A stretch of 64,000 nt of DNA from positions 124,001-188,000 of the forward strand of contig NZ_ANAH02000004.1 in the NCBI RefSeq assembly GCF_000335475.2, written 5' to 3'. This document shows positions 8,455 to 16,570 of this stretch, in pieces (the stretch's first letter is position 1; the number at the start of each line of letters is the position of its first letter). This DNA is from Cystobacter fuscus DSM 2262. Lineage in GTDB: Bacteria > Myxococcota > Myxococcia > Myxococcales > Myxococcaceae. The position numbers and the translations under genes are program-made. The notes beneath the pieces were generated by a model. The model ran no database searches. It saw only the letters and a program-made list of their open reading frames with translations, and was not told where the DNA came from.

Positions 8455-8596
8455 GCCAGGGCAGGGGTGTGCCCCAAGGGGTTGCACCCTCCCGTGACCG
8501 GCGCAGCGCGCGGCCTTGCTGACCCCGCCAGAGGCCCTTCTCGGCCCCTCCGCTCCAGCCCTCACCCTCAACCTGGCTTCTCTCCCGCCTATGCAC
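8455..8596 (-). repeat. Dispersed GC-rich repeat, copy 2 (partial)
   Basis: A shorter member of the repeat family. It contains GTGTGCCCCAAGGGGTTGCA, the block GGCCCTTCTCGGCCCCTC, and ends CTCTCCCGCCTATGCAC. The truncated DUF2381 gene begins immediately after this end. Confidence 0.55.
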
Positions 8597-8971
8597 GGGG
8601 AGCACGGTGTCATGGCCCGAGTGCTCGGAGACGTTGTGCCTCGTCCAGGAACCATCCTGGTGGCGAATCAGCGTATCAGCTACCGGGCCATCAAGCCCGG
8701 CACGCGGGGCCGGGTGGCCGTGGAGGTGAACGTGCTCAACGAGGGAAAGACGGCCTGGACACCCGAGGGGGCCTCCCTGGTGGGCCCTGCTCGCCAAAGC
8801 CTCACGGGTTTGACCCTGTGGTCCTTGGATCCGATTCCTCCTGGGAGTATGGGTCGCCTCGTGGTGGAGGTGGACGCGACGGAGAGCGAGTCCCGGGGCC
8901 CGTTCACCCTCAAGCTGTGGGATGAACAGGGCCACGCGGGCGTGGTTCTGGAGGGCGTGACGTTCCCCTGA
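8597..8971 (+). pseudogene. DUF2381/TIGR02268 family protein, 3' fragment
   Basis: About 124 codons match the C-terminal part of the Myxococcales-specific DUF2381 family. Typical blocks are RISYRAIKPGTRGRVAVEV, AWTPEGASLVGP, WSLDPIPPG, RLVVEVDATE and FTLKLWDEQG, with the standard GVTFP end and a stop at 8969. Intact members are much longer secreted proteins with a signal peptide and a coiled-coil middle, often next to lipoprotein toxins. Here the signal peptide and first half are missing, and the homology starts exactly where the dispersed repeat ends. No ribosome site precedes the remaining frame, so it is probably dead. Confidence 0.75.
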
Positions 8972-9117
8972 CACGGATGGAATCAGAAGCATCTCGGGTC
9001 GAATCAGCGCTACATCATCACCGCTTCTCTTGTAAATCGAGCAAAACATGTATAGATGACTTTCACATGGGCCTTACCATGAACTCGACCCCTCGAGCCG
9101 GCTCCGTGGAGAAGACC

Positions 9118-10383
9118 ATGACCCGACCTCTCCGACGCACGCGTGCTGTGAGCGCCGCCTCGCGGCTGCTGCCCCTGTTGTGTGGCCTGTTCTCGCTCCA
9201 GGGCGCTCAGGCCGCCTGGACTCCCAGGAGGCCGCTCCTCGCTACGCAGGTCTCCACGCCCGAGGCTCAGCCGGGCCAGGGTATTGGCATCCATAGCGCG
9301 AGCTCGGTCTATTGGACGAAGGCGCAGGAGACGCACAACTTCATCGTGGGGAATCTGCTCACGAGCTACAACAGCTACAGGGTGAATACCACGGCCAGCA
9401 CGGGCACGGCTTACGAGTGGTACAATGTCAGCCAGATTGATGCCGATGCGGCCATGATTCAGGCTGGGGATTCAAGATACGCCACGTACATGAATAGTAC
9501 CTATGCGTGGATGAACAACATGTGGGATGGCGCGAACACCCTGGGTGGCTATTTCGCGGCCGCCAACATCAATGGGACGGGGAGTGGCGGGGATAAGTAT
9601 GTGGATGACAATGCCCTGACGGGCGTGGCCTACCTGGATGCGTATGACGTGACGACGGGTGCCACGCAAGCCGCCTACTTGAACTCCGCGAAGGCCTGCG
9701 CGAACTGGCTCATGTACAGCGGCCAGTGGGACTCGACCTATGGAGGTGGGTTCTGGTGGAGCACGGTCAAGGAGAGCAAGCCCACGCAGTCCAATGGTCT
9801 GGCCCTGCAACTGTTCTTGCGGCTGTACAAGATCACCGGGCAGACCTACTACCGGGACTGGGCGGTCTCCATCAAGAACTGGCTGGAAGCCAGGATGTAT
9901 GACAGCGCGACCGGCCTCTATGTCTGGAAGATCGATGGGGCGGGAGCTGGCGTCCGGCACAATGAGAAGTTCACCTATGACAATGCCATCATGGTGGAGG
10001 CGTTCCTGCTCTATTCGCAGGTCATGGGCGACAACAGCTACACCACGAAGGCGCAAACACTGGGTGTCAAGATGAATACCACCCTGTGGAACAGCACGTA
10101 TCATGTCTACATCTTCAACACCGCTGACGGGAGGGTGAATCCCGCCTGGTCCGGTTGGGGATCGCAGGCCATGATCAAGCTGTACCAGAGGGATGGAAAT
10201 CCCGCCTGGCTCGATTACGCTCAGCAGAATATCGACTACATGAATTCGAAGCTGAGGAACGCGGCCAACAATGGCTACTATACATTCTGTAACTTCAACG
10301 GCAGTGGCATCGACACGCGGATGGAAGGTGTAGACCAGGCGTGGATGCAGAGGATCCAGGCCTTGTTGTCGAATTACAGGTAG
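9118..10383 (+). CDS. Secreted glycoside hydrolase family 76 protein
   Basis: A 421-residue protein of the GH76 (endo-alpha-1,6-mannanase) type. A Sec signal peptide is clear: MTRPLRRTRAVSAASR, then LLPLLCGLFSL and a cleavage site after GAQA. GH76 features are the tryptophan/tyrosine-rich alpha/alpha-barrel repeats, DKYVDDNALTGVAYLDAYDV near residue 160 with the acidic pair used in catalysis, and STYGGGFWWSTVKESK. It should cut alpha-mannan, for example fungal or yeast cell wall, outside the cell, in line with a predatory myxobacterium. ATG 9118 is preferred over 9067/9079 because GGAG lies 7-8 bases upstream and the signal peptide starts there. A decayed GH76 gene lies at 35520. Confidence 0.85.
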   Translation: MTRPLRRTRAVSAASRLLPLLCGLFSLQGAQAAWTPRRPLLATQVSTPEAQPGQGIGIHSASSVYWTKAQETHNFIVGNLLTSYNSYRVNTTASTGTAYEWYNVSQIDADAAMIQAGDSRYATYMNSTYAWMNNMWDGANTLGGYFAAANINGTGSGGDKYVDDNALTGVAYLDAYDVTTGATQAAYLNSAKACANWLMYSGQWDSTYGGGFWWSTVKESKPTQSNGLALQLFLRLYKITGQTYYRDWAVSIKNWLEARMYDSATGLYVWKIDGAGAGVRHNEKFTYDNAIMVEAFLLYSQVMGDNSYTTKAQTLGVKMNTTLWNSTYHVYIFNTADGRVNPAWSGWGSQAMIKLYQRDGNPAWLDYAQQNIDYMNSKLRNAANNGYYTFCNFNGSGIDTRMEGVDQAWMQRIQALLSNYR

Positions 10384-10396
10384 CGGGAGGAAATGC

Positions 10397-10429
10397 CAGC
10401 CCCTGTCAGGCCGGCCTTACCAGGGGCTG
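10397..10429 (+). terminator. Stem-loop after the GH76 gene
   Basis: A perfect 9-bp inverted repeat (CAGCCCCTG and CAGGGGCTG) separated by 15 bases begins 14 bp after the GH76 stop codon and is followed by TTCGTCGT. A probable transcription terminator. Confidence 0.55.
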
Positions 10430-10557
10430 TTCGTCGTCCCTGGCCGTGCGCGGGGAGCGCCACCAGGGGTCCACCTGCTCCACCCGGGATGGCTACGCTC
10501 GCCCTACAACGTCGGCGAGCGCGGAGGCAGGGCATCCGTCATGGGCAGGTCGGGGCC

Positions 10558-10743
10558 GTGTCGTTCATCCAGTTCACGTGGTCGATGGCTGGGAACCACA
10601 ATTTCCTGGGCAAAGCCTTCGGCCTGTTCATGAACATGGACAAGATGCTCGGCAGCGACCTCGAGAAGGGGCTCGCCCAGCTGAAGACCGTCGCCGAGGG
10701 CAAGGCTCTACCCCCTCACCGAGTGGGAGGTGTCATGGAGTAG
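10558..10743 (+). pseudogene. SRPBCC/polyketide-cyclase family protein, 3' fragment
   Basis: About 50 codons (QFTWSMAGNHNFLGKAFGLF, then MNMDKMLGSDLEKGLAQLKT) match the C-terminal helix region of SRPBCC proteins. The rest of the gene is absent. The frame then runs on to a stop at 10741, inside the 3' end of the opposite-strand membrane gene. Upstream DNA is non-coding and GC-rich with a small perfect hairpin (CGCTCGCC...GGCGAGCG). Confidence 0.6.
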
Positions 10744-11480
10744 CGGAGGATGCCGAGCGCGGAGTACCAGCCGAGCACGTGCCCCGCGCCGGCCCCCAAC
10801 ACCGGGACCGGCAAGAAGAGGCCCCCCAGCGCCACGAGCGCGGCGAGGAGCCAGAGCACTCCCTGGTCCGCCGCGAGGTGAAGGATCCGCTCGACGTGGG
10901 GAACCGCGCTGAGCGGATCCGCTCTTCCCCAGGCGAACGCGGTGCCTATCACGGTGATGGCACACCCCGCGACGCGCCATCCCCTGGGAATGGAGCGCGT
11001 CGTACTGAACAGGACCAGCACTCCCGCCGAGAACGCCGTGGCCTGCCCGGCGTCGGGTTGAGCGATGTGGAGCAGCTGGGGCATGGCGACGAGGCCCAGC
11101 GCGAGGCCGAGCCGGGCCTGACTCAAGAGCATCCACTGTGCCAGCAGGATCCAGGGTACAGTGACCGCCGAAGCGTTCAGCCGCACAGGCCCGAGGGCGA
11201 TCCAGCGATGGACTCCCTCGAGCGACGGGAACAGGAGCGTCGCGGCGAGCAGGGCGAGGGCCGTCGCCGCCAACACCGGAGCCAGACGGTCCGGCTGATT
11301 CCAAGAGCGGCGACTGAGGAGCGCCGCGAGGACAATCCCGAGCGCAGCCGCCACAAGGTTGACGCCAAAAGCCTTCGGGGAGATGCCATGCGCCCGTGCG
11401 ACCCAGGCACCGATGAGGATGGGGAAGAGCGGCAGGAAGCCAGCGACCGGGAGGCGCAGGCCGAGAGGCAGGGGGGACAT
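10716..11480 (-). CDS. Integral membrane protein with weak SEDS (FtsW/RodA)-like motifs
   Basis: A 254-residue protein with about eight hydrophobic segments. Two spots recall SEDS peptidoglycan polymerases: HRWIALGPVRLNASAV (compare the rWi-lG-qPSE loop) and HIAQPDAGQATAFSAGVLVL (compare the QPD-G-TA motif). It is too short for a normal FtsW/RodA of about 370 residues, and the family assignment is tentative. A ribosome site (GGAGGAG) lies directly before ATG 11480. It is alone on its strand. An exporter or cell-wall-related membrane protein are both possible. Confidence 0.55.
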   Translation of the reverse strand: MSPLPLGLRLPVAGFLPLFPILIGAWVARAHGISPKAFGVNLVAAALGIVLAALLSRRSWNQPDRLAPVLAATALALLAATLLFPSLEGVHRWIALGPVRLNASAVTVPWILLAQWMLLSQARLGLALGLVAMPQLLHIAQPDAGQATAFSAGVLVLFSTTRSIPRGWRVAGCAITVIGTAFAWGRADPLSAVPHVERILHLAADQGVLWLLAALVALGGLFLPVPVLGAGAGHVLGWYSALGILRYSMTPPTR

Positions 11481-11678
11481 GGCTCCTCCGAGCCGGTAGG
11501 TTCACGCCCCTCCTGTATCAGGGCGTGCCACGCGCCTCTACACTCGCCGCCGCCGAGCGCCACGCCTTGCGCCGCGTGCTCAACCGCTCGAGCATGAAGA
11601 GCATGGTGGCCAGGCGCAGCGACAGGGACCGCCACAGCGCTACACTCCAGGAACCGGCAGGGCTTGGGAGGGTCCGGA

Positions 11679-11783
11679 GTGAAACGTCGCCAGAGCATCT
11701 TCTTCGTGGTGGGCATCCTTGCCGGACTCCTCGGCTGTGAGGGGCTTCTATCCCGCCTATGCACTGCGCTTATCGGCGTATAG
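11679..11783 (+). pseudogene. Truncated lipoprotein gene, 5' end only
   Basis: A GTG start at 11679 with GGGAGG about 9 bases upstream begins VKRRQSIFFVVGILAGLLGC, a textbook lipoprotein signal peptide with lipobox LLGC. Just after the cysteine (CEG) the frame runs into a dispersed-repeat end (TATCCCGCCTATGCA) and stops at 11781. The mature protein is gone. One of the few 5' fragments in the region. Confidence 0.55.
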
Positions 11784-11801
11784 GCGGAATGGGGGCAGTG
11801 T
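11749..11801. repeat. Two dispersed-repeat ends facing each other
   Basis: The conserved terminus of the dispersed family occurs twice within 50 bp in opposite orientation: TATCCCGCCTATGCA on the + strand, then GGCGTATAGGCGGAATGGGG. This suggests two insertions or one insertion with most of the element deleted. Confidence 0.5.
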
Positions 11802-11857
11802 TCCGAGAGGCGGCGGCTCGCTCTCGGGAGGGACAGGGACACCCTCTCGGGGCCGTG

Positions 11858-11938
11858 GTTCCGCCTCAGGCTCCGGGCCGCGCCTGCTTCCGGACCTGCT
11901 CCCAGGCCTCGATGATGCGGCGCGTCTCCTCCTGGGCC
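11858..11938 (-). repeat. 81-bp copy of the 3' end of the zinc-ribbon/J-domain gene
   Basis: Bases 11858-11938 appear identical by eye to 16563-16643, which is the last 24 codons plus 8 bp beyond the stop of the gene at 16571-17737. Only this end is present here, so it is a fragment of a second or transferred copy. It lies between two dispersed-repeat copies. Confidence 0.75.
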
Positions 11939-11967
11939 GGAGCGAGTCCTTTGACACCGTCTCCGCT

Positions 11968-12245
11968 TGCCCACGCGGCCTGCTTGCGCTGGCCGTAGCG
12001 CGGGGGCCACCCCAGCACGAGTGGTGTTGAGCCTCGAGCCGTCACGCGGCCAATGACGCCCACACCCCTGTGGCCACCCCCTGCAGGGGCCCTCTGGGCC
12101 GGCGTGTGCCCCATGGGGCTGCACCGCGTCTCCTCCAGCCCGGCACACAGCCCTCATGACACCCGTCCGCGGCCCTCCTCGCCCCCTCGGCTCCAGCCTT
12201 CTCCCTCCACACGGCCCCCATTCCGCCTGTACGCTCCACGAAGAA
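11968..12245 (-). repeat. Dispersed GC-rich repeat, copy 3
   Basis: Starts around CTTGCCCACG, continues with GGGGCCACCCCAGCACGAG and TGGTGTTGAGCCTCGAG, and ends CCCCCATTCCGCCTGTACGC. It is a diverged but full-length member. It lies about 90 bp upstream of the coupled operon at 12336 and could carry or displace that operon's promoter. Confidence 0.6.
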
Positions 12246-12335
12246 GCCCTGGCTCTTCAGCACTGTTCCTTGCAGCGACCCCAGCCCACCAGATAGCATC
12301 CTCACTCGAGCAGGAGAATTGCCGCAGGGGGGAAC

Positions 12336-12719
12336 ATGTTGCGTATTACCACAGCTCAGCTTGACGACATGGGGCGCCGTGGGTTGCTCGAGTTTACAAG
12401 ACAGACGGCACAAGATGTGTGGCGGGTATTTGGAAGCCAGCTCGGCGATGCTGGATATGGGCAAGAAGACATCCACGGCGTCGTCGAGCGGTGGATCATT
12501 CAGGCTCGCGCACGGGGGTTTTGTACCGAGTCTCAAATGAGGCTCTACGTCGACGCTTGTGTTGTTCTCGGCGCACATGAGGTGGAAGTACCCAAGGATC
12601 CCGCGCTTGCGTCCATACTCGGCGACTCCATGCTCCATGCTACGCGGAAGTCCGAATTTCTCGCGCAGTACCTTGTATTCGTCTCTCGGCGACAATCCAC
12701 CAGGGGCCTGGCTCGATGA
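12336..12719 (+). CDS. Small accessory protein, first gene of a coupled effector-type operon
   Basis: A 127-residue soluble helical protein beginning MLRITTAQLDDMGRRGLLEF. In myxobacterial genomes, small proteins with an RIT-x-x-QLD start followed by helices and a YVDACVVLG-like segment are often encoded just before type VI or other antibacterial effector genes; that is remembered family context, not a search result. A likely role is an adaptor or chaperone for the next protein. A GCAGGGGGGAAC ribosome site precedes the ATG. Its stop codon overlaps the start of the next gene by ATGA, so translation is coupled. A GTCG-rich repeat lies upstream and no clear promoter is seen. Confidence 0.7.
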   Translation: MLRITTAQLDDMGRRGLLEFTRQTAQDVWRVFGSQLGDAGYGQEDIHGVVERWIIQARARGFCTESQMRLYVDACVVLGAHEVEVPKDPALASILGDSMLHATRKSEFLAQYLVFVSRRQSTRGLAR

Positions 12720-13816
12720 TCCCTCGATTTCCCCTCGATCCCGAGGCGGTTGCTGCCGCTGACGCCGCGGTCCTTCCAAAGAATGGCGATAGACCACTGA
12801 CCATGGAGAGCAAGGACAGCTCACTCCGTAGGGAGTGGCTCGAAGCATACCAGGGCGCCTTGGAGAAGAAGTCCTCTGGGGAGAGGCAAACGGCCCCAAG
12901 CGCCAACTCCGATCCAGCGAAGTTGGTACAGAACTGCTCCAAGCAGATCAAGCGCAAGAATATCATCTTCATCGGCTCGGAGATGTCTTACGACAGCTTC
13001 TGGTGGAAGATGATGTTCATCGCGCCGGGGTACACGGCAGGCGAAGGAAGAGGCCCGCTCCGTGCCGCCGACATGACAACCATTGCCTATGTCGACAAGG
13101 ACTATACTTTTCCTGAAAAGCTTCCACTTGATGATTTGAGAGCCAGACACGGCCACTCCATTGTCAAGCTCAGTACTTCCGCGGACATTATCGCGGCGAT
13201 GAACGACACCCCCGAGGTTCAGGTCGATGGTTGTACGGCGCAAGTGAAGCTACAGGACGTGGTTTTCTTCAGCCATGGCTTGCCGAGCGAGATAACGCTG
13301 AACTACAAGGGTTCCATCGATATAACGCTGAACAGGAGCAATCTGATGGGCATACGCTCGGACGTCTTCGTCGAAGATGGCTCGATTTGGTCCTATGCGT
13401 GTCGCACTGGCAACGCGAGCAGCTCGGAGATTTTCTTGAAGGATGAAGACGCCAAACCCAGGGACAGTCTCGCCCAGAAAATGGCAGATCGATTCAAGGT
13501 GACCGTACATGCATTCATGACGCGTTCCTACTACCGCCACGTCATTAGGGATCCAGCGGAGAGCGACCACATCACCAAGATGCTGAAATCCAAACGAAAG
13601 GGGCAAGAGACCCAGGTCATCAATCTCTCGGAGCACTATGAAGCTTTGCCCCACCCGGGACTGGCGGAGAACGGGAATGCATTTTTTGGAACGGGCTCCA
13701 GGGGGGAGGGTACGAATGGTTTCGCTCTCTGGCGTAAAAACGGTTCGCGTGCAATGCCTGTGTCGCACCACACACCGCACGGTCTCAGTCAAGTGATGGT
13801 CGAATTCAAGCCATGA
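12716..13816 (+). CDS. Putative antibacterial effector with clan-CD (CHAT-like) cysteine peptidase domain
   Basis: A 366-residue protein with two parts. Residues 1-50 hold PLDPEAVAAADAAVLP and LRREWLEAYQGALE, a leader I associate with myxobacterial effector genes preceded by RIT-QLD proteins. Residues about 80-340 resemble a clan-CD peptidase. A hydrophobic strand ends in FFSHG (H187), and a second strand ends in YACRTG (C229), the same order and spacing as the His-Cys dyad of CHAT and related peptidases. A third block, SLAQKMADRFKVTVHAFMT, matches the region that usually follows the cysteine. There is no signal peptide or membrane segment. The start and stop overlap both neighbours by ATGA. 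Role as a toxin is inferred from layout. No delivery apparatus is encoded in the window. Confidence 0.65.
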   Translation: MIPRFPLDPEAVAAADAAVLPKNGDRPLTMESKDSSLRREWLEAYQGALEKKSSGERQTAPSANSDPAKLVQNCSKQIKRKNIIFIGSEMSYDSFWWKMMFIAPGYTAGEGRGPLRAADMTTIAYVDKDYTFPEKLPLDDLRARHGHSIVKLSTSADIIAAMNDTPEVQVDGCTAQVKLQDVVFFSHGLPSEITLNYKGSIDITLNRSNLMGIRSDVFVEDGSIWSYACRTGNASSSEIFLKDEDAKPRDSLAQKMADRFKVTVHAFMTRSYYRHVIRDPAESDHITKMLKSKRKGQETQVINLSEHYEALPHPGLAENGNAFFGTGSRGEGTNGFALWRKNGSRAMPVSHHTPHGLSQVMVEFKP

Positions 13817-14358
13817 CTTTCTCTCGTGACAAGAAACTCGCCATGCGCCTGCTATCCGCGCTTTTCTTGATAGCGATCATGGCGGTTGTCGCTTGGCTTG
13901 CACGCGAGGATGAAACGAGGGCTACGGCGATGAAGTGTTTTCAATTGGAAGAGCACGAATTGAGGGGACGCCTGGATACGCTAGGCGCAAGCTTGATGCC
14001 TCCTCCTGACCCGGCGATGCGGCATGTCGTGCACATGCGGTTCCTTGAGGAACAGGGCTGGATGCAAGGGAGCACGTTCGTGATAAGGTCTCATCGCATG
14101 GACAGCGTCCTGTATCTGGGGCCAGCCGCTCCCGAGATCGCACTTGCCGTGGACTCGGCTCTGAGCACGGAAGGAGGCTATGATATTTTAAGCTTCATGT
14201 TGTTTCGGACCGATAGAGGGCAGATGTGTCTCTGGTCGGGAGATCTCGGCTTCCCGTTCTGGGAAAAGTCGAGGAAAGTGACTGTTCGACTCTTGAGCGA
14301 GAGAAGAATCAACGAGGACGGTATCGTCCAGACTTACGACGTCGAGTTTGATGGATAG
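13813..14358 (+). CDS. Membrane-anchored partner (putative immunity protein)
   Basis: A 181-residue protein with an N-terminal membrane anchor or uncleaved signal (LLSALFLIAIMAVVAWLA, residues about 13-30). An alpha/beta periplasmic domain follows, with no family I recognise. Its base composition is visibly less GC-rich than that of the chromosome. It is coupled to the putative peptidase gene by an ATGA overlap, the usual position of an immunity gene. A periplasmic location would fit an effector that acts in the periplasm. An alternative is a simple membrane subunit of a peptidase system. Downstream lies the remnant of a Y1 transposase gene. Confidence 0.6.
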   Translation: MTFSRDKKLAMRLLSALFLIAIMAVVAWLAREDETRATAMKCFQLEEHELRGRLDTLGASLMPPPDPAMRHVVHMRFLEEQGWMQGSTFVIRSHRMDSVLYLGPAAPEIALAVDSALSTEGGYDILSFMLFRTDRGQMCLWSGDLGFPFWEKSRKVTVRLLSERRINEDGIVQTYDVEFDG

Positions 14359-14417
14359 GTTCCGAGGCCAGCGAACACCGGAGAGGAGAGCCCGAGAGGA
14401 GAGCCCCGCCGAGGGTG

Positions 14418-14946
14418 TCAAAGAACTCGAGCGACACGCTCTGGCACAATCCACGGCGGGAAGGAGAAAGGCGGAAAGGGCGCCGCGAAATCCCCCCGCC
14501 TCCAGCGAGCCGCCGCCTCTCGGAACGCCGCGACGAAGCCACGGTACTGCTCACGCCACTCCCGCAGGGCCTGGCGCGTGGAGGCATGCCCCAGAGGTCG
14601 CGGGCTGCGCTTGAGGTGCTCAGGCCGGGTATGCGGGTGCTGGGCCCTCACCGCTCTCGCCCCGAGGACGGAACAGCCGCCGCGCCGACCCCAGCAATTG
14701 CGGCAGACACGTCAGGCCCGGCCACTCGGCGCTCCTCTCCACCAGCCCCTCCTTCACCCCATGGGCCAGCACGTAGCGCAGCCGGCCCACCAGCGCCGTG
14801 TCGTCCAACACCGGCTCCGCCGAGTACCTCCTCTCCCAGAAGCCGCCGCTCCAGTCCACCAGCCTGCCCACCTTCTTGGACAGGTTGGCTCTCAGGTACT
14901 GCATGAAGCAGGCGAGCGCGGCGCCCCGCGCCCACACCAGCAGGTG
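14418..14946 (-). pseudogene. REP-associated (Y1/HUH) transposase, decayed copy
   Basis: The DNA is highly similar to the transposase gene at 24165-25097 but is missing about 210 bp inside (junction after CCCCGAGGACGG, about 14670) and everything upstream of the HUH motif (similarity stops at CAGCAGGTG, 14946). The 3' end keeps the GGTGTCAAAGAACTCGAG palindrome with the TGA stop inside it. The remaining parts YLRANLSKKVGRLVDWSGGF and WERRYSAEPVLDD are readable. Confidence 0.8.
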
Positions 14947-15292
14947 AGCGACTCCCCGTGAGAGGCTCCTTCGTCTCAACGCAGCTCGAGCGGCTCCTCG
15001 CCACGTGTTCGCGGCCAGTGACCACGCCTTGCTGGCCGAGTGCTGGCGCCTGAGCGGGTGCGGCCCAGGAGGCCAGGCCTCTCATCCTTCCATGCAGCGC
15101 AGTCTCACATCGCTTGCATTCGAGTTCTTATCGCTTTGTTGAATCACGAGAAAAACATCAACATCCCGATCTCGTTTCCTGAAAAACTAGAACAAACCAA
15201 CATGGCTGTTTTCCGCGACCTTCCGTCTCCACGCATGTTAATCTCTCTCACGTTCTTCCCCCGACGGGAGAACGCTTCCTCCAAGGAAAACC
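14947..15292. other. Gene-free stretch with an AT-richer promoter-like region
   Basis: No gene is seen in these 346 bp. The first half is GC-rich and featureless. From about 15100 the base composition drops (runs such as GAGAAAAACATCAACATCC and CCTGAAAAACTAGAACAAACC), which probably includes the promoter of the CVNH lipoprotein gene at 15293. No exact sigma-70 or sigma-54 match stands out. Confidence 0.45.
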
Positions 15293-15766
15293 ATGACGAC
15301 CATGCGCAACAGCGACAAGAGTTCGACTCGATTGATGCACCCCATGGCTGGACTCCTGACGGGCATGGTCCTGGCGCTCGCACAAGCCGGCTGCGGCGGT
15401 CCCGCCGAGCAAGACAACGAAGACATCGCCCACGTCGAACAGGCCTTGAGCGGCAACTTTTCGCAGAGCTGCTCGGGTATAGCGTTCTTGAACGACCGTT
15501 ACCTCACGGCCTATTGCAAACGCGCCGATGGCACATCCGTCTACAGTGAGATCGATCTCAGCAAGTATCTGGTGAACGATGATGGCAATCTCAGGTGGCA
15601 GGTCGGCGGTGGGTTCCACACGTCGTGCAATTTCAAGATCTTCGGTGCCGTCGACAGCGAACTGTACTTCAACTGCAGGAAGAAGGACGGGAGCTACAAG
15701 GAAACGAGTCTGGTTCTCGATGAGAGAATCGTGAACATCAATGGCGTTCTGACGTACAGGCCATGA
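15293..15766 (+). CDS. Lipoprotein with a cyanovirin-N homology (CVNH) domain
   Basis: A 157-residue precursor. A lipoprotein signal peptide (MAGLLTGMVLALAQAGC, lipobox AQAGC) is followed by a short acidic linker. One CVNH lectin-type domain then shows both internal repeats: GNFSQSCSGIAFLNDRYLTA...SEIDLSKYLVNDDGNLRW and FHTSCNFKIF...YKETSLVLDERIVNINGVL. Paired cysteines sit at the expected places (SQSC...AYC and TSC...NC). CVNH proteins bind high-mannose glycans, so a surface lectin is likely, though binding is not proven. The RBS AAGGAA precedes the ATG. The gene stands alone between two decayed regions. Confidence 0.8.
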   Translation: MTTMRNSDKSSTRLMHPMAGLLTGMVLALAQAGCGGPAEQDNEDIAHVEQALSGNFSQSCSGIAFLNDRYLTAYCKRADGTSVYSEIDLSKYLVNDDGNLRWQVGGGFHTSCNFKIFGAVDSELYFNCRKKDGSYKETSLVLDERIVNINGVLTYRP

Positions 15767-15784
15767 TCGCCGCACCGAGAGGCC

Positions 15785-16155
15785 GTTCTCCGCGACACCG
15801 CGGCCCGCGATAGGACCTCGGAGGAGGACGGGCCGCGCTCGCCCAGGTGGAGCGGCTGCTGAAGGTGGTGCGGCACCGGGTGCTGCGGCCGTTGGAGAAA
15901 AGAGGGCGCAGCTCGATGGGCCGCTGCCGCCCGAGGTCCGGCGCGCGGCGCTCGAGCGGCTGGGAGACTCGTACTGGTGGGGACGCCGGCTCGCCCTCCG
16001 CCTCCTCACCCCAGCCCGGGCGCTCGCCTGGCTGTGTGGCACGTGGGATCCGGTGAAGGCACCCCTGCGCCATCGGCGGGAATTGCTCGCGGCGGCCCGT
16101 CCTCCCGAGCCCGAGAAAAGCTACCCGCCCGGGGGCTCGCGGGATGTGCCATGAA
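15785..16155 (+). pseudogene. Unidentified frameshifted coding remnant
   Basis: Two frames with good codon use join near 15900. The first reads AALAQVERLLKVVRHRVLRP, then LEKRG. The second reads LDGPLPPEVRRAALERLGDS, then YWWGRRLALRLLTPARALAW, and stops at 16153. A single frameshift would fuse them into one helical protein end. I do not recognise the family; the first part faintly recalls IS91-type transposases. No start codon or ribosome site is visible. Confidence 0.4.
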
Positions 16156-16227
16156 CCCACCGGAGGCATCTCTCGGAGGTCGCACCCCGGGGATGACTGC
16201 CGCAACAACTCGCGCTCCCGCCGACTC

Positions 16228-16560
16228 TCAGCCGTCGGTTCCGAGGAGGAAGTCGTTCAGGATGTCGACGAACTCGTCAGGATGCTCGAGGTGGATGACA
16301 TGGTCAGAGTCGACCTTCATGTAAGTACCGCCCGACAGGAGCGAAATGGCGGTGTTGGCGTCGTCCTGACTCATCGCGCCGTTGAGCGTCCCGTCCTCCA
16401 GCCATGAGTAGTTCGCGTGCAGCAGGAGGGTCGGGCAAGTGATCTTCTTCAGCGCCTCCGCGTGGTCGCCGGGTCGGTTCTACAGGTGCAGATGGACGCG
16501 CTGCGCCGGCTCTCCGGACAGGTCGAACCGACGTGGAACGAGGTCGTCGATGCACACATC
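16228..16560 (-). pseudogene. Alpha/beta-hydrolase family protein, 3' fragment
   Basis: On the minus strand the last 75 codons read HAEALKKITCPTLLLHANYS ... YMKVDSDHVIHLEHPDEFVD and end LLGTDG. CPTLLLHA and the catalytic-histidine block SDHVIHLEHPDEF are typical of alpha/beta hydrolases. Upstream in the same frame there is an in-frame TAG (HLHL*NRPGD). The N-terminal two thirds with the nucleophile elbow are missing. Confidence 0.7.
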
Positions 16561-16570
16561 GAGTTCCGCC

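Noticed and set aside
12336-14358. A complete type VI secretion locus around the CHAT-like gene
   Set aside because: No VgrG, Hcp, PAAR, TssB/C or other apparatus gene is found in the window; delivery remains unknown.
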